A stretch of 64,000 bases of DNA from Anaerosacchariphilus hominis (GTDB taxonomy: Bacteria > Bacillota > Clostridia > Lachnospirales > Lachnospiraceae): assembly GCF_014290175.1 (NCBI RefSeq), contig NZ_JACOOR010000003.1, positions 124,001 to 188,000 of the forward strand, written 5' to 3'. Under the pieces are notes generated by a model, which saw only the letters and a program-made list of their open reading frames with translations, searched no databases and was not told the DNA's origin. Numbering within the stretch: the stretch's first letter is position 1; every line of letters begins with the position of its first letter. A program made the position numbers and the translations under genes. Shown here piece by piece: positions 50,537 to 61,202 of this stretch.

Positions 50537-52606
50537 TTATACCAGGCCGGTAAACACCAGCAGAACATCAATCAGTTTCACAAAGATAAAGGGAGCCGCC
50601 AGACCGCCCAGACCATAAACCAGCAGGTTCCGTGACAGCAGCTTTCCAGCAGCAACTTCACGATATTTCACACCTTTTAGCGCCAACGGAATGAGCGCAA
50701 TAATGATGAGTGCATTATAAATAATCGCAGAGAGGACAGCGCTTTGCGGGGAATGTAGCCCCATAATATTCAGAGCAGACAGTCCCGGATAAAGTCCCAT
50801 AAACAGCGCCGGAATAATGGCAAAGTATTTTGCCACATCGTTGGCAATGGAGAAGGTAGTCAGGCTGCCTCGTGTCATCAAAAGCTGTTTGCCGATGCGA
50901 ACAATGTCGATCAGTTTTGTGGGTGAAGAGTCCAAATCCACCATGTTACCTGCTTCTTTTGCTGCTTGTGTGCCGCTGTTCATGGCAACTGCAACATCTG
51001 CTTGTGCCAAAGCCGGAGCGTCGTTGGTGCCGTCGCCTGTCATGGCGACCAAATGACCCTTGGCCTGAAAATCACGAATCATTGCCAGCTTTCCTTCCGG
51101 CGTTGCTTCCGCAAGGAAGTCATCCACACCGGCCTCGGCAGCAATGGCCGCAGCAGTAATCGGATTGTCGCCGGTGATCATAATGGTCTTGATGCCCATT
51201 TTCCGCAGATCTGCGAATTTCTCCTTCACACCCTGCTTGATAATATCCTTCAAATAGATAACGCCGAGAATTTTGTGGTTCTTAGCCACAACCAGAGGTG
51301 TGCCGCCCTTGGACGCAATAGACTTGACAACTCGATCACAGTCCGGAGAATACATTCCGCCTGCATGGGTCACATAACTCTGCATGGCATCTGCTGCGCC
51401 TTTTCGGATTTCGTTGCCGTCAAAGTCGACGCCGCTCATACGAGTCACCGCAGTAAATGGGACAAAGTGCATATTCTTGTCCTGAAGGCTTCTACCACGA
51501 ATTCCAAACTGCTCCTTTGCCAGCACAACAACGCTTCTGCCCTCGGGGGTTTCATCGGCCAGAGAAGAAAGCTGAGCGGTGTCCGCCAGTTCCTGAATAT
51601 CAACACCATCTACCGGAATGAACTCCGATGCCTGTCGATTGCCCAGGGTGATTGTTCCGGTTTTGTCAAGCATCAGAATGTCTACATCACCGGCGGCTTC
51701 AATGGCACGACCACTCATGGCCAGAACATTTGCCTGGTTCAGTCGGGACATACCGGCAATACCGATGGCAGAAAGCAAAGCACCAATGGTAGTAGGAGCA
51801 AGGCATACCAGCAGCGCTACCAAAGTTGTTACAGAGGTGGGATTCTCAATTCCCGCCAGCTTTGCAGAAAAAATGGAATAAGTGTAGAGGGAGACTGTCA
51901 CCAAGATAAAGATAATGGACAAGGCTACCAGAAAAATCTGCAAAGCAATTTCGTTGGGCGTCTTCTTTCGGGCAGCACCTTCTACCATCGCAATCATCTT
52001 GTCCAGAAAGCTTTCTCCGGCTTCGTTGGTCACTCTGACAACAATCCAGTCCGACAGTACAGTGGTGCCGCCGGTTACAGCGCTGCGGTCGCCGCCTGCC
52101 TCACGAATTACAGGAGCGGATTCGCCGGTGATGGCGCTTTCATCCACAGATGCCGCACCTTCTATGACTTCACCGTCTGCCGGAATCTGCTCTCCGGCTT
52201 TGACAATCACCAGTTCCCCCTTTTTCAGCAGGGCGGATGGAACCACAGTCACGCTGTCCTTCTGCGATACGGAGGGAATTTTATGTGCGTCCACATCTTT
52301 TCGGGATGCCCGGAGAGAATCTGCCTGTGCTTTACCACGGCCTTCTGCAATGGCCTCGGCAAAGTTGGCAAATAGCACGGTAAACCAAAGTATAATGGCA
52401 ATCGCCAGTGTATATCCGCTTGGAGCGTCTTTTAACCCGAACAGGGATACCACCCAAAGGATACTGCTCAAGATCGCAGACACAAAAACCAAAAACATGA
52501 CCGGGTTTTTTGCCTGTGTTTTCGGACTTAATTTCACAAAAGAATCTTTCATTGCCCTGCCGAGCATTTTCCGGTCGGCAAAAGCACTTTTCTGTTTTGT
52601 ACGCAT
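50537..52606 (-). CDS. kdpB: Potassium-transporting P-type ATPase KdpB
   Basis: 689 residues. The phosphorylation motif [11 protein letters not shown], the actuator TGES, and the hinge [18 protein letters not shown] are all intact, as are the transmembrane helices that bracket them. It hydrolyses ATP to drive high-affinity potassium uptake through KdpA. It follows kdpA by 15 bases with its own RBS. Confidence 0.95.
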   Translation of the reverse strand: MRTKQKSAFADRKMLGRAMKDSFVKLSPKTQAKNPVMFLVFVSAILSSILWVVSLFGLKDAPSGYTLAIAIILWFTVLFANFAEAIAEGRGKAQADSLRASRKDVDAHKIPSVSQKDSVTVVPSALLKKGELVIVKAGEQIPADGEVIEGAASVDESAITGESAPVIREAGGDRSAVTGGTTVLSDWIVVRVTNEAGESFLDKMIAMVEGAARKKTPNEIALQIFLVALSIIFILVTVSLYTYSIFSAKLAGIENPTSVTTLVALLVCLAPTTIGALLSAIGIAGMSRLNQANVLAMSGRAIEAAGDVDILMLDKTGTITLGNRQASEFIPVDGVDIQELADTAQLSSLADETPEGRSVVVLAKEQFGIRGRSLQDKNMHFVPFTAVTRMSGVDFDGNEIRKGAADAMQSYVTHAGGMYSPDCDRVVKSIASKGGTPLVVAKNHKILGVIYLKDIIKQGVKEKFADLRKMGIKTIMITGDNPITAAAIAAEAGVDDFLAEATPEGKLAMIRDFQAKGHLVAMTGDGTNDAPALAQADVAVAMNSGTQAAKEAGNMVDLDSSPTKLIDIVRIGKQLLMTRGSLTTFSIANDVAKYFAIIPALFMGLYPGLSALNIMGLHSPQSAVLSAIIYNALIIIALIPLALKGVKYREVAAGKLLSRNLLVYGLGGLAAPFIFVKLIDVLLVFTGLV

Positions 52607-52621
52607 ATCTGTAAACCTCCT

Positions 52622-54436
52622 TTACGCAATGCTGCCAAAGAACTCAGCAAGCGGGCCAAGGGCAAGCGCCGGGAAGAAGCTCAGCGCACCGATCAGCAAT
52701 ACCACAACAATCAGCAGGAAAACAAACATTCCATTTGTGGTAGACAAGGTGCCCGCAGTCGTGGCAATTTTCTTTTTCCCAGCCAGGCTGCCTGCGATTG
52801 CAAGTGTGCCGATGATGGGCAGAAACCGGGCAAAGAGCATCATCAGTCCCAGGCTTACATTCAGAAATACGGTATTCGCATTGAAACCAGCAAAGGCAGA
52901 GCCGTTATTGCCACCACAGGATGAGTAGGCATACAGCATTTCAGAGAAACCGTGGGCACCGCCGTTATGCAGGCTATCCATGACAGAGGGTACTACAGCG
53001 GCAAGGCCGCTGCCGACCAGAATTGCAATGGGTGTTGCAAGGCAAACCAGTACCGACCATTTCATCTCATAAGGCTCAATTTTCTTGCCAAGGAATTCCG
53101 GAGTGCGGCCTACCATCAGACCGGCAATAAACACCGCCAGAATGGCAAAAGCAAACATACCGTAAAGGCCGCAGCCCACGCCGCCGAAAATAACCTCGCC
53201 GAGCTGCATCAGCAGCATAGTCACCATACCGGCAAGCGGCGTGTAGCTGTCATGCATGGAATTTACAGAGCCGTTAGAAGCTGCTGTGGTGAAGGCTGCC
53301 CAGGTAGAGGACGCTGCAATGCCGAAGCGAGTCTCCTTACCCTCCATATTGCCGCCCGCCTGTTCTGCCATTGACATATTGACTGCGCCGTTTTGTGCAA
53401 GCTGGGATGTTCCAGCCTGTTCAGTAACGGCGATGCAGCCCAAGGCAACAACCAGACAGAGAAACATTGCCATAAAGATTGCAATACCCTGCCTCTTGTT
53501 CTTTACCGCAGAACCGAATGTGAAACACAGTGCTGCCGGAATCAGCAGAATGGAAATCATTTCGATCAGATTGGTAAAGGCATTGGGATTTTCCAAAGGA
53601 TGTGCGGAGTTGACGCCCATATAACCGCCGCCGTTGGTGCCGGTCTGTTTGATTGCGACCTGGCTGGTCGCAGGACCCATCGGTACGAACTGCTCGGTGA
53701 CGATCTGTGCATTCGAAACGATTTCGCCATCTACAGTGACGGTTTCGGTGTCTAAGTCAATTACCGCATCCTCAAGGATTTCGCCTTCTGCACTGACGGC
53801 AATCGGTTCTACAAGGGATACTGTTTCTGCACTTTTCAGGTTCTGAATCACGCCGCCGCCTATCAGCAACAGAGAAATGACCAGATTCAGCGGGAGCAGG
53901 ATGTGAACCACAATGCGGGTCAAGTCCACCCAAAAGCTTCCCAGCCCGGAGGATTTCACCTTGATAAAGCCACGGATCAATGCAAATAGAACGGCGATAC
54001 CTGTAGCTGCGGAAACAAAGTTCTGAACAGTCAGACCTAAAGCCTGAGTGAGATAACTCAATGTGGATTCACCGGAATATGCCTGCCAGTTTGTATTGGT
54101 AATGAAACTTGCAGAAGTGTTAAATGCCAAATCCCATTTCACACCGGAAAGATGCTGCGGGTTTCCGGGAAGAACTCCCTGCAGAAGTTGAAGCAGGAAC
54201 AGAAAAACAAGCCCGATACCGGAAAAAATCATTACACTTACCGCATATTTCTTCCATGTCATCTGTTCTTCTCTGTCTACACGCATAACCTCGTAAATCA
54301 GGTTTTCGCACGGTGTCAGAACTTTGGACAAAAAAGTTTTCTCGCCACTCATGACGTTTTTTATGTATGCGCCAAGCGGAATTGCCAAAACAACCAGAAT
54401 GGCAAGGTATAAAGCATACTGAATCATGGTGCTCAT
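52622..54436 (-). CDS. kdpA: Potassium-binding and translocating subunit KdpA
   Basis: 604 residues (usual 550-600) with about ten membrane helices. Selectivity-filter-type sequences are present: NTSASFITNTNWQAYSGE, TNGGGYMGVNSAHPLENP, AASSTWAAFTTAASNGSVN and SSCGGNNGSAFAGF. An insertion of about 50 residues (near 215-260, with TVTVDGEIVSNA) may be an extracellular loop. The start overlaps the kdpF stop. Confidence 0.95.
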   Translation of the reverse strand: MSTMIQYALYLAILVVLAIPLGAYIKNVMSGEKTFLSKVLTPCENLIYEVMRVDREEQMTWKKYAVSVMIFSGIGLVFLFLLQLLQGVLPGNPQHLSGVKWDLAFNTSASFITNTNWQAYSGESTLSYLTQALGLTVQNFVSAATGIAVLFALIRGFIKVKSSGLGSFWVDLTRIVVHILLPLNLVISLLLIGGGVIQNLKSAETVSLVEPIAVSAEGEILEDAVIDLDTETVTVDGEIVSNAQIVTEQFVPMGPATSQVAIKQTGTNGGGYMGVNSAHPLENPNAFTNLIEMISILLIPAALCFTFGSAVKNKRQGIAIFMAMFLCLVVALGCIAVTEQAGTSQLAQNGAVNMSMAEQAGGNMEGKETRFGIAASSTWAAFTTAASNGSVNSMHDSYTPLAGMVTMLLMQLGEVIFGGVGCGLYGMFAFAILAVFIAGLMVGRTPEFLGKKIEPYEMKWSVLVCLATPIAILVGSGLAAVVPSVMDSLHNGGAHGFSEMLYAYSSCGGNNGSAFAGFNANTVFLNVSLGLMMLFARFLPIIGTLAIAGSLAGKKKIATTAGTLSTTNGMFVFLLIVVVLLIGALSFFPALALGPLAEFFGSIA

Positions 54437-54534
54437 GCCTGATCATCTCCCTTCATTAAAATATAGACATACCACAGCAGCATTGCTGCCGCACATACAC
54501 CTATGAGTGCAATTAGCATTTGCATAAGATTCAT
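54433..54534 (-). CDS. kdpF: KdpF small subunit
   Basis: 33 residues: MNLMQMLIALIGVCAAAMLL, then WYVYILMKGDDQA. A single membrane helix, AGGAGG ahead of the ATG, and a stop overlapping the kdpA start (ATGA) make this the lipid-like stabilising subunit of the Kdp complex. Confidence 0.85.
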   Translation of the reverse strand: MNLMQMLIALIGVCAAAMLLWYVYILMKGDDQA

Positions 54535-54623
54535 CCTCCTTTTTTGCTGTCCCCAATATCATAAAACCTTTCCTCTAAAAATGGCATTAGTCATCTTTTG
54601 TGCGTTTAAAGATGAAATAAAGA

Positions 54624-54815
54624 TTACAACCAACCCAAAAGCCATGCCATAGGAAAGGCGATAACGATCGTACTGATACAGACACACGCCAAAACCAGTA
54701 AGGGCATTCCAACAAAGATGGAGATGAAGCCAAGTAGCGGATGATGCCAAATAAAGCGCTCCGCTTTTGCGTCAAATCTCTGTTCAAATCTTCTCGCCGC
54801 ATTTGTAATGCTCAT
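54624..54815 (-). CDS. Small two-segment membrane protein upstream of kdpF
   Basis: 63 residues (MSITNAARRFEQRFDAKAER, then a hydrophobic region made of PLLGFISIFVGMPLLVLACV and TIVIAFPMAWLLGWL). GAGGTG lies at proper distance from the ATG. It is first in the Kdp cluster, about 90 bases ahead of kdpF. I have no name for the family; an accessory role in the Kdp complex or its sensing is possible. I saw no c-di-AMP riboswitch between it and 55000. Confidence 0.6.
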   Translation of the reverse strand: MSITNAARRFEQRFDAKAERFIWHHPLLGFISIFVGMPLLVLACVCISTIVIAFPMAWLLGWL

Positions 54816-55041
54816 AATTGTTCACCTCATTTCTTTCTTGCAAGGCCATAATACCGCTTAAAGTATTAAGTGGGGAAAAGGGTCCTGCAATCGAAACTAA
54901 GATTGTATAAGTTTTTATAAAAAAAGAGACAGCCCCGGAGGTGAGGACTGACTCAGCCATATTATGATTCTATACAGCAAACTCTTGTTTTTGATGTAGG
55001 AATGAATGTAATTCTATAATGTAGCGCTTTCTATAATAGAA

Positions 55042-56246
55042 CAGCTCATTGCTGAAGCAACAGAATGTGATTTCAAAGTTGCACTTGAAATAAAGAAACC
55101 CAAAAGCTGGTTAAAGTTTCTCCCGGCCGTAGCACCCCATATTATTACAAGGCAGACGGCGTGATGGAAGCATATATCCGTGTTGGAAATGAAAACGTAA
55201 TTGCCCCGGATTACATTGTGAATGAACTGATCTTAAAGGGAACCAATCAGTCCTTTGATACCCTAACAACAGATGCGGTAAAAAAGGATTACAGCTTTAC
55301 ACTTCTGGAAGCAACCTATCTGGAACGGACCGGTCTCCGCTTTGAGCCATCCGATTATGTTTCCTTTGGTTTGACTGATAAAAATGGACTCCTGACCAAT
55401 GCCGGAAAACTCATGACTGATCAGCACACAGTTTATAACTCCCGTATGTTCTGTACCCGGTGGAATGGCTTGGAAAAAGGCTCTATCTTTGATGATGCAT
55501 TGGACGATAAAGAATACGAAGGGAATCTGATTTATCTACTGAACAGCGGCAGTGAATTTATTCGCAATAATTCCAAAGTCCGTTTTGTCAAAGAGGCACA
55601 GTATCGGGTAGACAAGCCGGATTATGCGGAACGAGCTGTGACAGAGGCTCTTGTCAATGCGCTTATCCATCGTGATTATATTGTACTTGGCAGCGAAATC
55701 CATATTGATATGTTTGATGATCGGGTGGAAATCACATCTCCGGGCGGTATGTTTGGCGGCGGCTCAATTCAGGAATACGATATTTACAGTATCCGTTCCA
55801 TGCGACGAAACCCTGTGATTGCTGACCTGTTCCACCGCATGAAGTACATGGAACGCCGTGGAAGTGGCCTACGCAAAATCGTCAGTGAAACCGAAAAGCT
55901 GCCTGGATACACAGAGGCATATAAGCCCGAATTTTCCTCAACAGCGACAGATTTCAGAGTCATCTTGAAAAATGTAAACTACAACTTAGAGGGTGACGCC
56001 CACCAAGTTATCCACCAAGTTACCCACCAAGTTATTGAACTATCAACGGTATCCAAACAGATTTTGGCTTTTTGCACAACACCAAAATCCAAGAAAGAGC
56101 TTGCAGTATTTTGCGGCTTCAAAGATTTAAGAAACTTCACTTTGAAGCATATCAATCCGCTTTTAAAATCCGGGCAATTAGAAATGACTATTCCCGATAA
56201 ACCTAAAAGTCGCAATCAAAAATATATTACAGTTCGTTCCGAATAA
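55042..56246 (+). pseudogene. AlbA/AAA_4-type ATP-binding regulator with a deleted N-terminal domain
   Basis: An initial segment encodes LIAEATECDFKVALEIKKPK, the start of an AlbA_2/AAA_4 domain, in one frame up to about 55117; from about 55121 the text continues as TPYYYKADGVMEAYIRVGNE in another frame. Intact family members have about 60 residues between these points, so a deletion with frameshift removed the core. The rest (55161-56246, 361 codons, from an ATG) is intact: ATP-binding GHKL-like region (VTEALVNALIHRDYI, FGGGSIQEY), then the HQVIHQVTHQV hinge and a C-terminal HTH. It may still be translated but lacks the DNA-binding front domain. Confidence 0.65.
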
Positions 56247-56251
56247 ACAGA

Positions 56252-56297
56252 GAAGCAGGGCATTGGGTCTCATCTCCCATTGTCCTGCTTCTTTTCA
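56252..56297 (+). terminator. Terminator after the AlbA/AAA_4 gene
   Basis: GAAGCAGGGCATTGGG and CCCATTGTCCTGCTTC form a long stem with a T-rich tail directly after the stop codon. Confidence 0.75.
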
Positions 56298-56347
56298 TTC
56301 CAGATTATATACTAATGATTGATTAAATGATAAGGAGATGGGATACG

Positions 56348-56584
56348 ATGAGAACAATATTTGCAGAATACAATCCACAACGAAACAGCATTGACATTTA
56401 TACAAATGTTGGCTATATGCTTCGCATTGACTGCTGGGAAGCCGAAAAGGATTTAAAAACCACACCCGGATCAGACTGTGCATTGACTTCACTTGCAGTC
56501 GATGAACCACTTGAATATGTGAGATTATATCTTGAGGGCAATTTACAGATGTGGGTAGATGCAGAAGATTCATTAGAGTTATAA
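56348..56584 (+). CDS. DUF6061-like small protein
   Basis: 78 residues from the ATG at 56348 (MRTIFAEYNPQRNSIDIYTN), with AAGGAGATGG upstream. It is acidic and soluble, and looks like the DUF6061 proteins that I recall as cargo of conjugative elements in this group. It is flanked by two strong terminators, so it forms its own unit. Function unknown. Confidence 0.65.
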   Translation: MRTIFAEYNPQRNSIDIYTNVGYMLRIDCWEAEKDLKTTPGSDCALTSLAVDEPLEYVRLYLEGNLQMWVDAEDSLEL

Positions 56585-56589
56585 AATGC

Positions 56590-56625
56590 AAGCAGCCTGT
56601 ATGCTTCATTACACACAGGCTGCTT
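56590..56625 (+). terminator. Terminator after the DUF6061-like gene
   Basis: AAGCAGCCTGT and ACAGGCTGCTT form a perfect 11-bp stem with a 14-base loop, followed by AT-rich DNA. 56626-56743 shows no further signal. Confidence 0.75.
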
Positions 56626-56743
56626 AATCAAATTTATTATAATTGATGAAAAATCGGTTGCATTTTGTCAAAAGTACAAAACTTTTTGAAGCCAAGTGCT
56701 TTTAATTCCTGTTATGATACTGAGGATATCCCAGCAATACTTG

Positions 56744-59173
56744 CTATCCCTGATACCTTATTCTTTCTACCAGCGTTTCCTTTTTCAGATTACTGCTTAA
56801 AACACAGGAAAGCACAATTTGTAGAATACCAACCAGAAGAATCATAACAAGAATCGGGATAAGAGGAACGTGATAAACGTTCATTCCAAAAATCCCATTA
56901 TGCTTCGCATAGGAAAACAGTGCATAGCCAAGGGGCAGACCGGCAGCAAGTGCGACGCAGATGGTGCCAACCGTAAAAATCAAGCCCTGTATTTGTAAGC
57001 TCAGATTCAACTGCTTATTGGTCATGCCTACCGCTTGCAGCACACCGTATTCCTGCTTCTTCGTGATGATATTGATGATCATGGTGTTTGCCAGATTCAT
57101 AAACCCAATGAGACCGACAATTGCCATGAACAGATAGCAGCCAAGCTTCATCATACGGCTTGCGTATTCTGCAGATTGTAACTGTGCATGATAGGTATCC
57201 ATTTTTATATGCGAAGTATTAGAAATCAAAGTATTCAGACTCTGTTCCACAGATGCAACATCTTTTTTATCACAGTCCACCCACAGATAGCCATAGGCTG
57301 TTCCCCTCGGATTCATGGAACGGTATACACCTTCCGGAATGACAAGATAAGTGTCCGCGCTTACAAAGGATCCTGCAATCTTTCCCTGATAGGTATAGGT
57401 TTCACTTCCATTCTCAAAGTCAAATACAATAGATTCACCCGGAGCATATCCATCTTGTTCCATCCACGCCGACCAGCCAAAGAAAATTTCACCATTCTTT
57501 ACCGCCTGATCATAGTCCATAGAGCCAATATCCCCGTCTTGGCGCATAAAATCAAAATCATTTTTACTCACAATATCAGCCGGATATCTTGTTCCGTTCA
57601 GATTTACAGAGACAATCTCTCTCGTCATGACATCTGTCACTCCTGGAATGCTTTTGATTTCTTTAATCAAAGAATCATTCAGTGGATTGTTCTGTAGGAT
57701 TGTGTCCAGATTATTCTCCGAATAGGCTTCATCATAATTCTGGGAATAATCCAGCTGCAACTCAAATTGTCCATGGTTGATTGCAATCCGCGCCTCGTGC
57801 TCCGTGTCAATATTCCCAACATAATTAGAGATAATTACAAACAATACACAAGAAAGCCCCATGGTAAGAATCGTAGCAATGGTTCTTTTCGGATTGCCTG
57901 TCACATTTGCCATTGCCATGGAGAAAACGGTGACATCTTTTCTGCCTTTTCGTCTGCCCTGTTTTTGCGTTTTGGAGCCGTCAAGATACCGTGTCGCTTC
58001 GATGGGTGAAATCCGGGAAACAATTTTCATGGGTTTGCGCAGAGCCAAAACGACCGTAAGAAACGATACAAAAATGCAGATGAGCATAATTGTCAGTGAA
58101 AACAGAGGCACCTGATGGTTCTTGATTCCGGACGATACCAGATTTCCCTGCTCCACCAGCCAGTTGAAGCTGACTTTTGCAATCAGGAAACCAAACAGCA
58201 GCCCCAGCGGTATCGAAGGAACCGCCAGAAGAATGCCCTCACGAAAGATCAACTGCTTCATCTGCTTTCTGGTTGCACCCAGCGCCTTGATTTTTCCGTA
58301 CTCCTGAACCTTCTGGGCGATCCCGACCTGGAAGATATTATAAATGACCACAACGGAAAACAGCACGATTCCGAGGATCAGGGTTCCACAAACCACAATC
58401 ATTTCATAGCTCGGCTGCAATACCCACTGCAGGTAGAGGTCATTGATGATCACGTTTTTCTGGTCAATGCCGCAGGAATCCGCGATTTCTTTTATAACAG
58501 GCGCAACATTATTCATAGATACATTTGCAGAATCGCTCAAGGTAAAATAGATATTATATTGCCTGTCACCCTCCGCAACACGCTCATTATAAAAATCCTG
58601 CGAACCGAATACAACATAGGAAGCCTCGATGGTATATTCATCCCGGTCATATAAAATCCCGCTGACAGTAAATTCCACCGGTGCGTATTCCGACTGCATG
58701 CCGGAACGGTACTCCAATGTTACGGTGTCTCCGACCTTTACATCATGGTATCCCTCTGCATCAAAGAAAGCGCGTCCTGCGGCAATTTCCTGCGCCTTTT
58801 CCGGATAGGTACCTTCCTTCAACACATATTCCTGATTATAGGGAAGCATTTTCCTGACCGTTTCATCCGCACTGACAAAGCCGCCATTTTCATTTCCTTT
58901 CAGGATGCCCTCCGTACACATGATGCCGATATCAGATATCTCAGCTCTGCGTTCCACTTCTTTTAATTGCGTACCATCTGCGGCGATAAACAGGCCGTAG
59001 TTACTTCCGTATGAGCTTGCCGCCTGACTTTTCTGTAAATGAATTACCCCATTTCCCACAGTACTGATGATAACAAGCAGCATCGTGGTCAGACAGATTG
59101 CCATCATGATCAGTATACTTCTTGTCCTGTTCCTTTTGTCATTGCTATATGCAATCCTGCTTATTGTCTTCAT
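56744..59173 (-). CDS. FtsX-like ABC permease
   Basis: 809 residues: an N-terminal membrane helix (ILIMMAICLTTMLLVIISTVG), a large extracellular domain of the MacB kind, and two FtsX-like blocks of membrane helices (about residues 255-375 and 690-800) around a second extracellular region. Together with the adjacent ATPase it forms an export or mechanotransmission complex, often for peptides, lipoproteins or antibiotic resistance. It overlaps the ATPase gene by 4 bases. Confidence 0.88.
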   Translation of the reverse strand: MKTISRIAYSNDKRNRTRSILIMMAICLTTMLLVIISTVGNGVIHLQKSQAASSYGSNYGLFIAADGTQLKEVERRAEISDIGIMCTEGILKGNENGGFVSADETVRKMLPYNQEYVLKEGTYPEKAQEIAAGRAFFDAEGYHDVKVGDTVTLEYRSGMQSEYAPVEFTVSGILYDRDEYTIEASYVVFGSQDFYNERVAEGDRQYNIYFTLSDSANVSMNNVAPVIKEIADSCGIDQKNVIINDLYLQWVLQPSYEMIVVCGTLILGIVLFSVVVIYNIFQVGIAQKVQEYGKIKALGATRKQMKQLIFREGILLAVPSIPLGLLFGFLIAKVSFNWLVEQGNLVSSGIKNHQVPLFSLTIMLICIFVSFLTVVLALRKPMKIVSRISPIEATRYLDGSKTQKQGRRKGRKDVTVFSMAMANVTGNPKRTIATILTMGLSCVLFVIISNYVGNIDTEHEARIAINHGQFELQLDYSQNYDEAYSENNLDTILQNNPLNDSLIKEIKSIPGVTDVMTREIVSVNLNGTRYPADIVSKNDFDFMRQDGDIGSMDYDQAVKNGEIFFGWSAWMEQDGYAPGESIVFDFENGSETYTYQGKIAGSFVSADTYLVIPEGVYRSMNPRGTAYGYLWVDCDKKDVASVEQSLNTLISNTSHIKMDTYHAQLQSAEYASRMMKLGCYLFMAIVGLIGFMNLANTMIINIITKKQEYGVLQAVGMTNKQLNLSLQIQGLIFTVGTICVALAAGLPLGYALFSYAKHNGIFGMNVYHVPLIPILVMILLVGILQIVLSCVLSSNLKKETLVERIRYQG

Positions 59174-59844
59174 CTGAAATCCACCACCTGTCCGTCCTCA
59201 ATCACCAGAATACGGTCAGCGACCTGTGCAATTTCGTCATCATGGGTAATCATTACAATTGTCTGTCCATATTTTTTTGCTGTCATCTTAAGCAGAGCGA
59301 TTACCTCATCACTGGTCTTAGAATCAAGATTGCCTGTCGGCTCATCTGCAAATATAATTTCCGGACGATTCACCAGTGCTCTTGCAATTGCTACTCTCTG
59401 CTGCTGTCCTCCGGATAACTGATTTGGCAGATTATAAATCCGGTTTTCAATCCCCAGAGTTGCAATAATATCATTTACATACGCTTCATCCACTTTTCTT
59501 CCATCCAGCCCCAGTGGCAGCACAATATTTTCCCAGACATTAACAGATGAAACCAGATTAAATGCCTGAAAAACAAATCCGATTTTTCTTCTGCGGAAAA
59601 CAGCAAGGGCATCTTCCTTCATCCTGTATAAATCTTTCCCCGCTAAAGTAACACTGCCTTTTGTCGGGGTATCAAGCCCTCCAAGCATATGAAGTAATGT
59701 ACTTTTACCGGAACCTGACTTTCCAACAATTGCGACAAATTCTCCCTGCTCAATCTGAATGTCCACCTGATTGACCGCTTTGACCTGATTCTCACCTGCG
59801 CCATAAAACTTACAAAGCTGCTTGGTTTCTAATATCACACTCAT
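59170..59844 (-). CDS. ABC transporter ATPase (LolD/MacB type)
   Basis: 224 residues from the ATG at 59844 (MSVILETKQLCKFYGAGENQ). Walker A GKSGSGKSTLLH, signature LSGGQQQRVAIARAL, Walker B IIFADEPTGNLD, H-loop MITHDDEIAQ. It powers the FtsX permease. The pair lies downstream of a sensor kinase and response regulator, which probably control it. Confidence 0.92.
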   Translation of the reverse strand: MSVILETKQLCKFYGAGENQVKAVNQVDIQIEQGEFVAIVGKSGSGKSTLLHMLGGLDTPTKGSVTLAGKDLYRMKEDALAVFRRRKIGFVFQAFNLVSSVNVWENIVLPLGLDGRKVDEAYVNDIIATLGIENRIYNLPNQLSGGQQQRVAIARALVNRPEIIFADEPTGNLDSKTSDEVIALLKMTAKKYGQTIVMITHDDEIAQVADRILVIEDGQVVDFR

Positions 59845-59957
59845 GTGTTGTCTCCTTTTCATCCTACATCCAAATTGTATCAGGGCAATCTTTCATTTCA
59901 CTTTCAAAAAACGAGCAGAAGTCTTACAGAATTGTAAGATTTCTGCTCACTTAAAAT

Positions 59958-61202
59958 TTAACCAACATATGGTAATTGAATCACAAACGTGCTTCCTTTT
60001 TTCTTTTTGCCGGAGGTTACCGTAATCGTACCTGCGTGTTTTTCGATAATTTCTCTCGATAGAAAAAGTCCGATTCCTGTACCACTCTTTTCCATGACCT
60101 CCTTGGAACTTCCTCTGTAAAATCGTTGAAAGATTTTGTGATACTCATTCTGCGGAATACCAATTCCCTGATCCTCAATTTCCATTCTTACAAGATCGTT
60201 TCTTTTTTGTAACCGGATAAATATTTTTGAACCACACGGACTGTACTTGACCGCATTATCCAGAACGTTGATCACAGCTTCACCAAGCCACCTTTTATCC
60301 TGCATAATCGTGCATGTTTCCAGCTCTTTTTCATAGTCAAAAACGAATTCAATTTCTTTCTCATCCGCTTTAGGATAAGTGCGGTTCACAGCAGATATGA
60401 CAGTATCCATAAGCGAAAGTTTTTTCTTATTAATCTGAATCAGTCCAGTTTCCATCTTGGATATTTCAAGAAGCGACTGCAATAATGTCTCCAGTCCATC
60501 CAGAGCACTCCGACAACGGATACGAAACTCCTCCTGTTCTGTGGCACTTAAGTCATTCTGCATCAGCACACTAAAACATGTATCCAAAGCTGCAACCGGT
60601 GTCTTTAGCTGGTGAGAGATATCAGAAACCATTTCTTTCGTACTCTCTTTTTCTGCCCGTGCTTCTTCCTTTAGCAACTGAATATGATGTCCGATTGCTT
60701 CAAGCTGGTCATTCAATTTTTCCAGTTCTGCATGATTTTCCGTTTTCAGTAAATCATCAAATTTATTTTCACGGAATCTGATCAGAATTTCTTCCAACTG
60801 GTCTAAAATTTTCTGATGACACGCATCTGCTTTTTTCTTCCAATAAAGTAAAAAAGTCAAAAGAAGCACGCATATCACAGTGCTTACAGCACCGGTCACC
60901 ATAACCTGATGCCGGAATTGCGAATAAAATGCATTCCCTTTATTCCCCCAGTATCCATATTGCTCCAATAATCGCCTTCCCTGTTCGTTAGTTTCAATAT
61001 CCTTATCCTTAAGCAATTCCGAAACAGCATCCAGACCGGAAAATTCTTCCTTTGCAGCAATCTCTGTCATAAGATTCATTTTATATTTATAATCTTCATA
61101 AAACACATACGTGGTAAAGCAATTTAATATTGCAAACACTAATATGACCGGCAATACCAAAGACAAGGCTGATGTGAGTTTCCTGTGATATCTCTTTGTC
61201 AC
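59958..61202 (-). CDS. Membrane sensor histidine kinase
   Basis: 414 residues from a GTG at 61202, which overlaps the regulator's stop and has AGGAGG upstream; the ATG seven codons earlier has none. Two membrane helices (about residues 10-30 and 100-120) bracket an extracellular domain of about 70 residues. A coiled-coil linker leads to HisKA (VSDISHQLKTPVAALDT) and the ATPase (NVLDNAVKYS, DQGIGIP, GTGIGL). It pairs with the adjacent OmpR-type regulator. Confidence 0.92.
   Translation of the reverse strand: MTKRYHRKLTSALSLVLPVILVFAILNCFTTYVFYEDYKYKMNLMTEIAAKEEFSGLDAVSELLKDKDIETNEQGRRLLEQYGYWGNKGNAFYSQFRHQVMVTGAVSTVICVLLLTFLLYWKKKADACHQKILDQLEEILIRFRENKFDDLLKTENHAELEKLNDQLEAIGHHIQLLKEEARAEKESTKEMVSDISHQLKTPVAALDTCFSVLMQNDLSATEQEEFRIRCRSALDGLETLLQSLLEISKMETGLIQINKKKLSLMDTVISAVNRTYPKADEKEIEFVFDYEKELETCTIMQDKRWLGEAVINVLDNAVKYSPCGSKIFIRLQKRNDLVRMEIEDQGIGIPQNEYHKIFQRFYRGSSKEVMEKSGTGIGLFLSREIIEKHAGTITVTSGKKKKGSTFVIQLPYVG

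Noticed and set aside
54816..55041. A c-di-AMP (ydaO) riboswitch ahead of the kdp cluster
   Set aside because: The region holds a CTTAA/TTAAG hairpin but none of the conserved riboswitch core that I could recognise.
55980..56035. The CACCAAGTTA repeats as a CRISPR-like or mobile repeat
   Set aside because: They are in-frame codons for the HQV hinge of the AlbA/AAA_4 protein and occur only as two or three short units.
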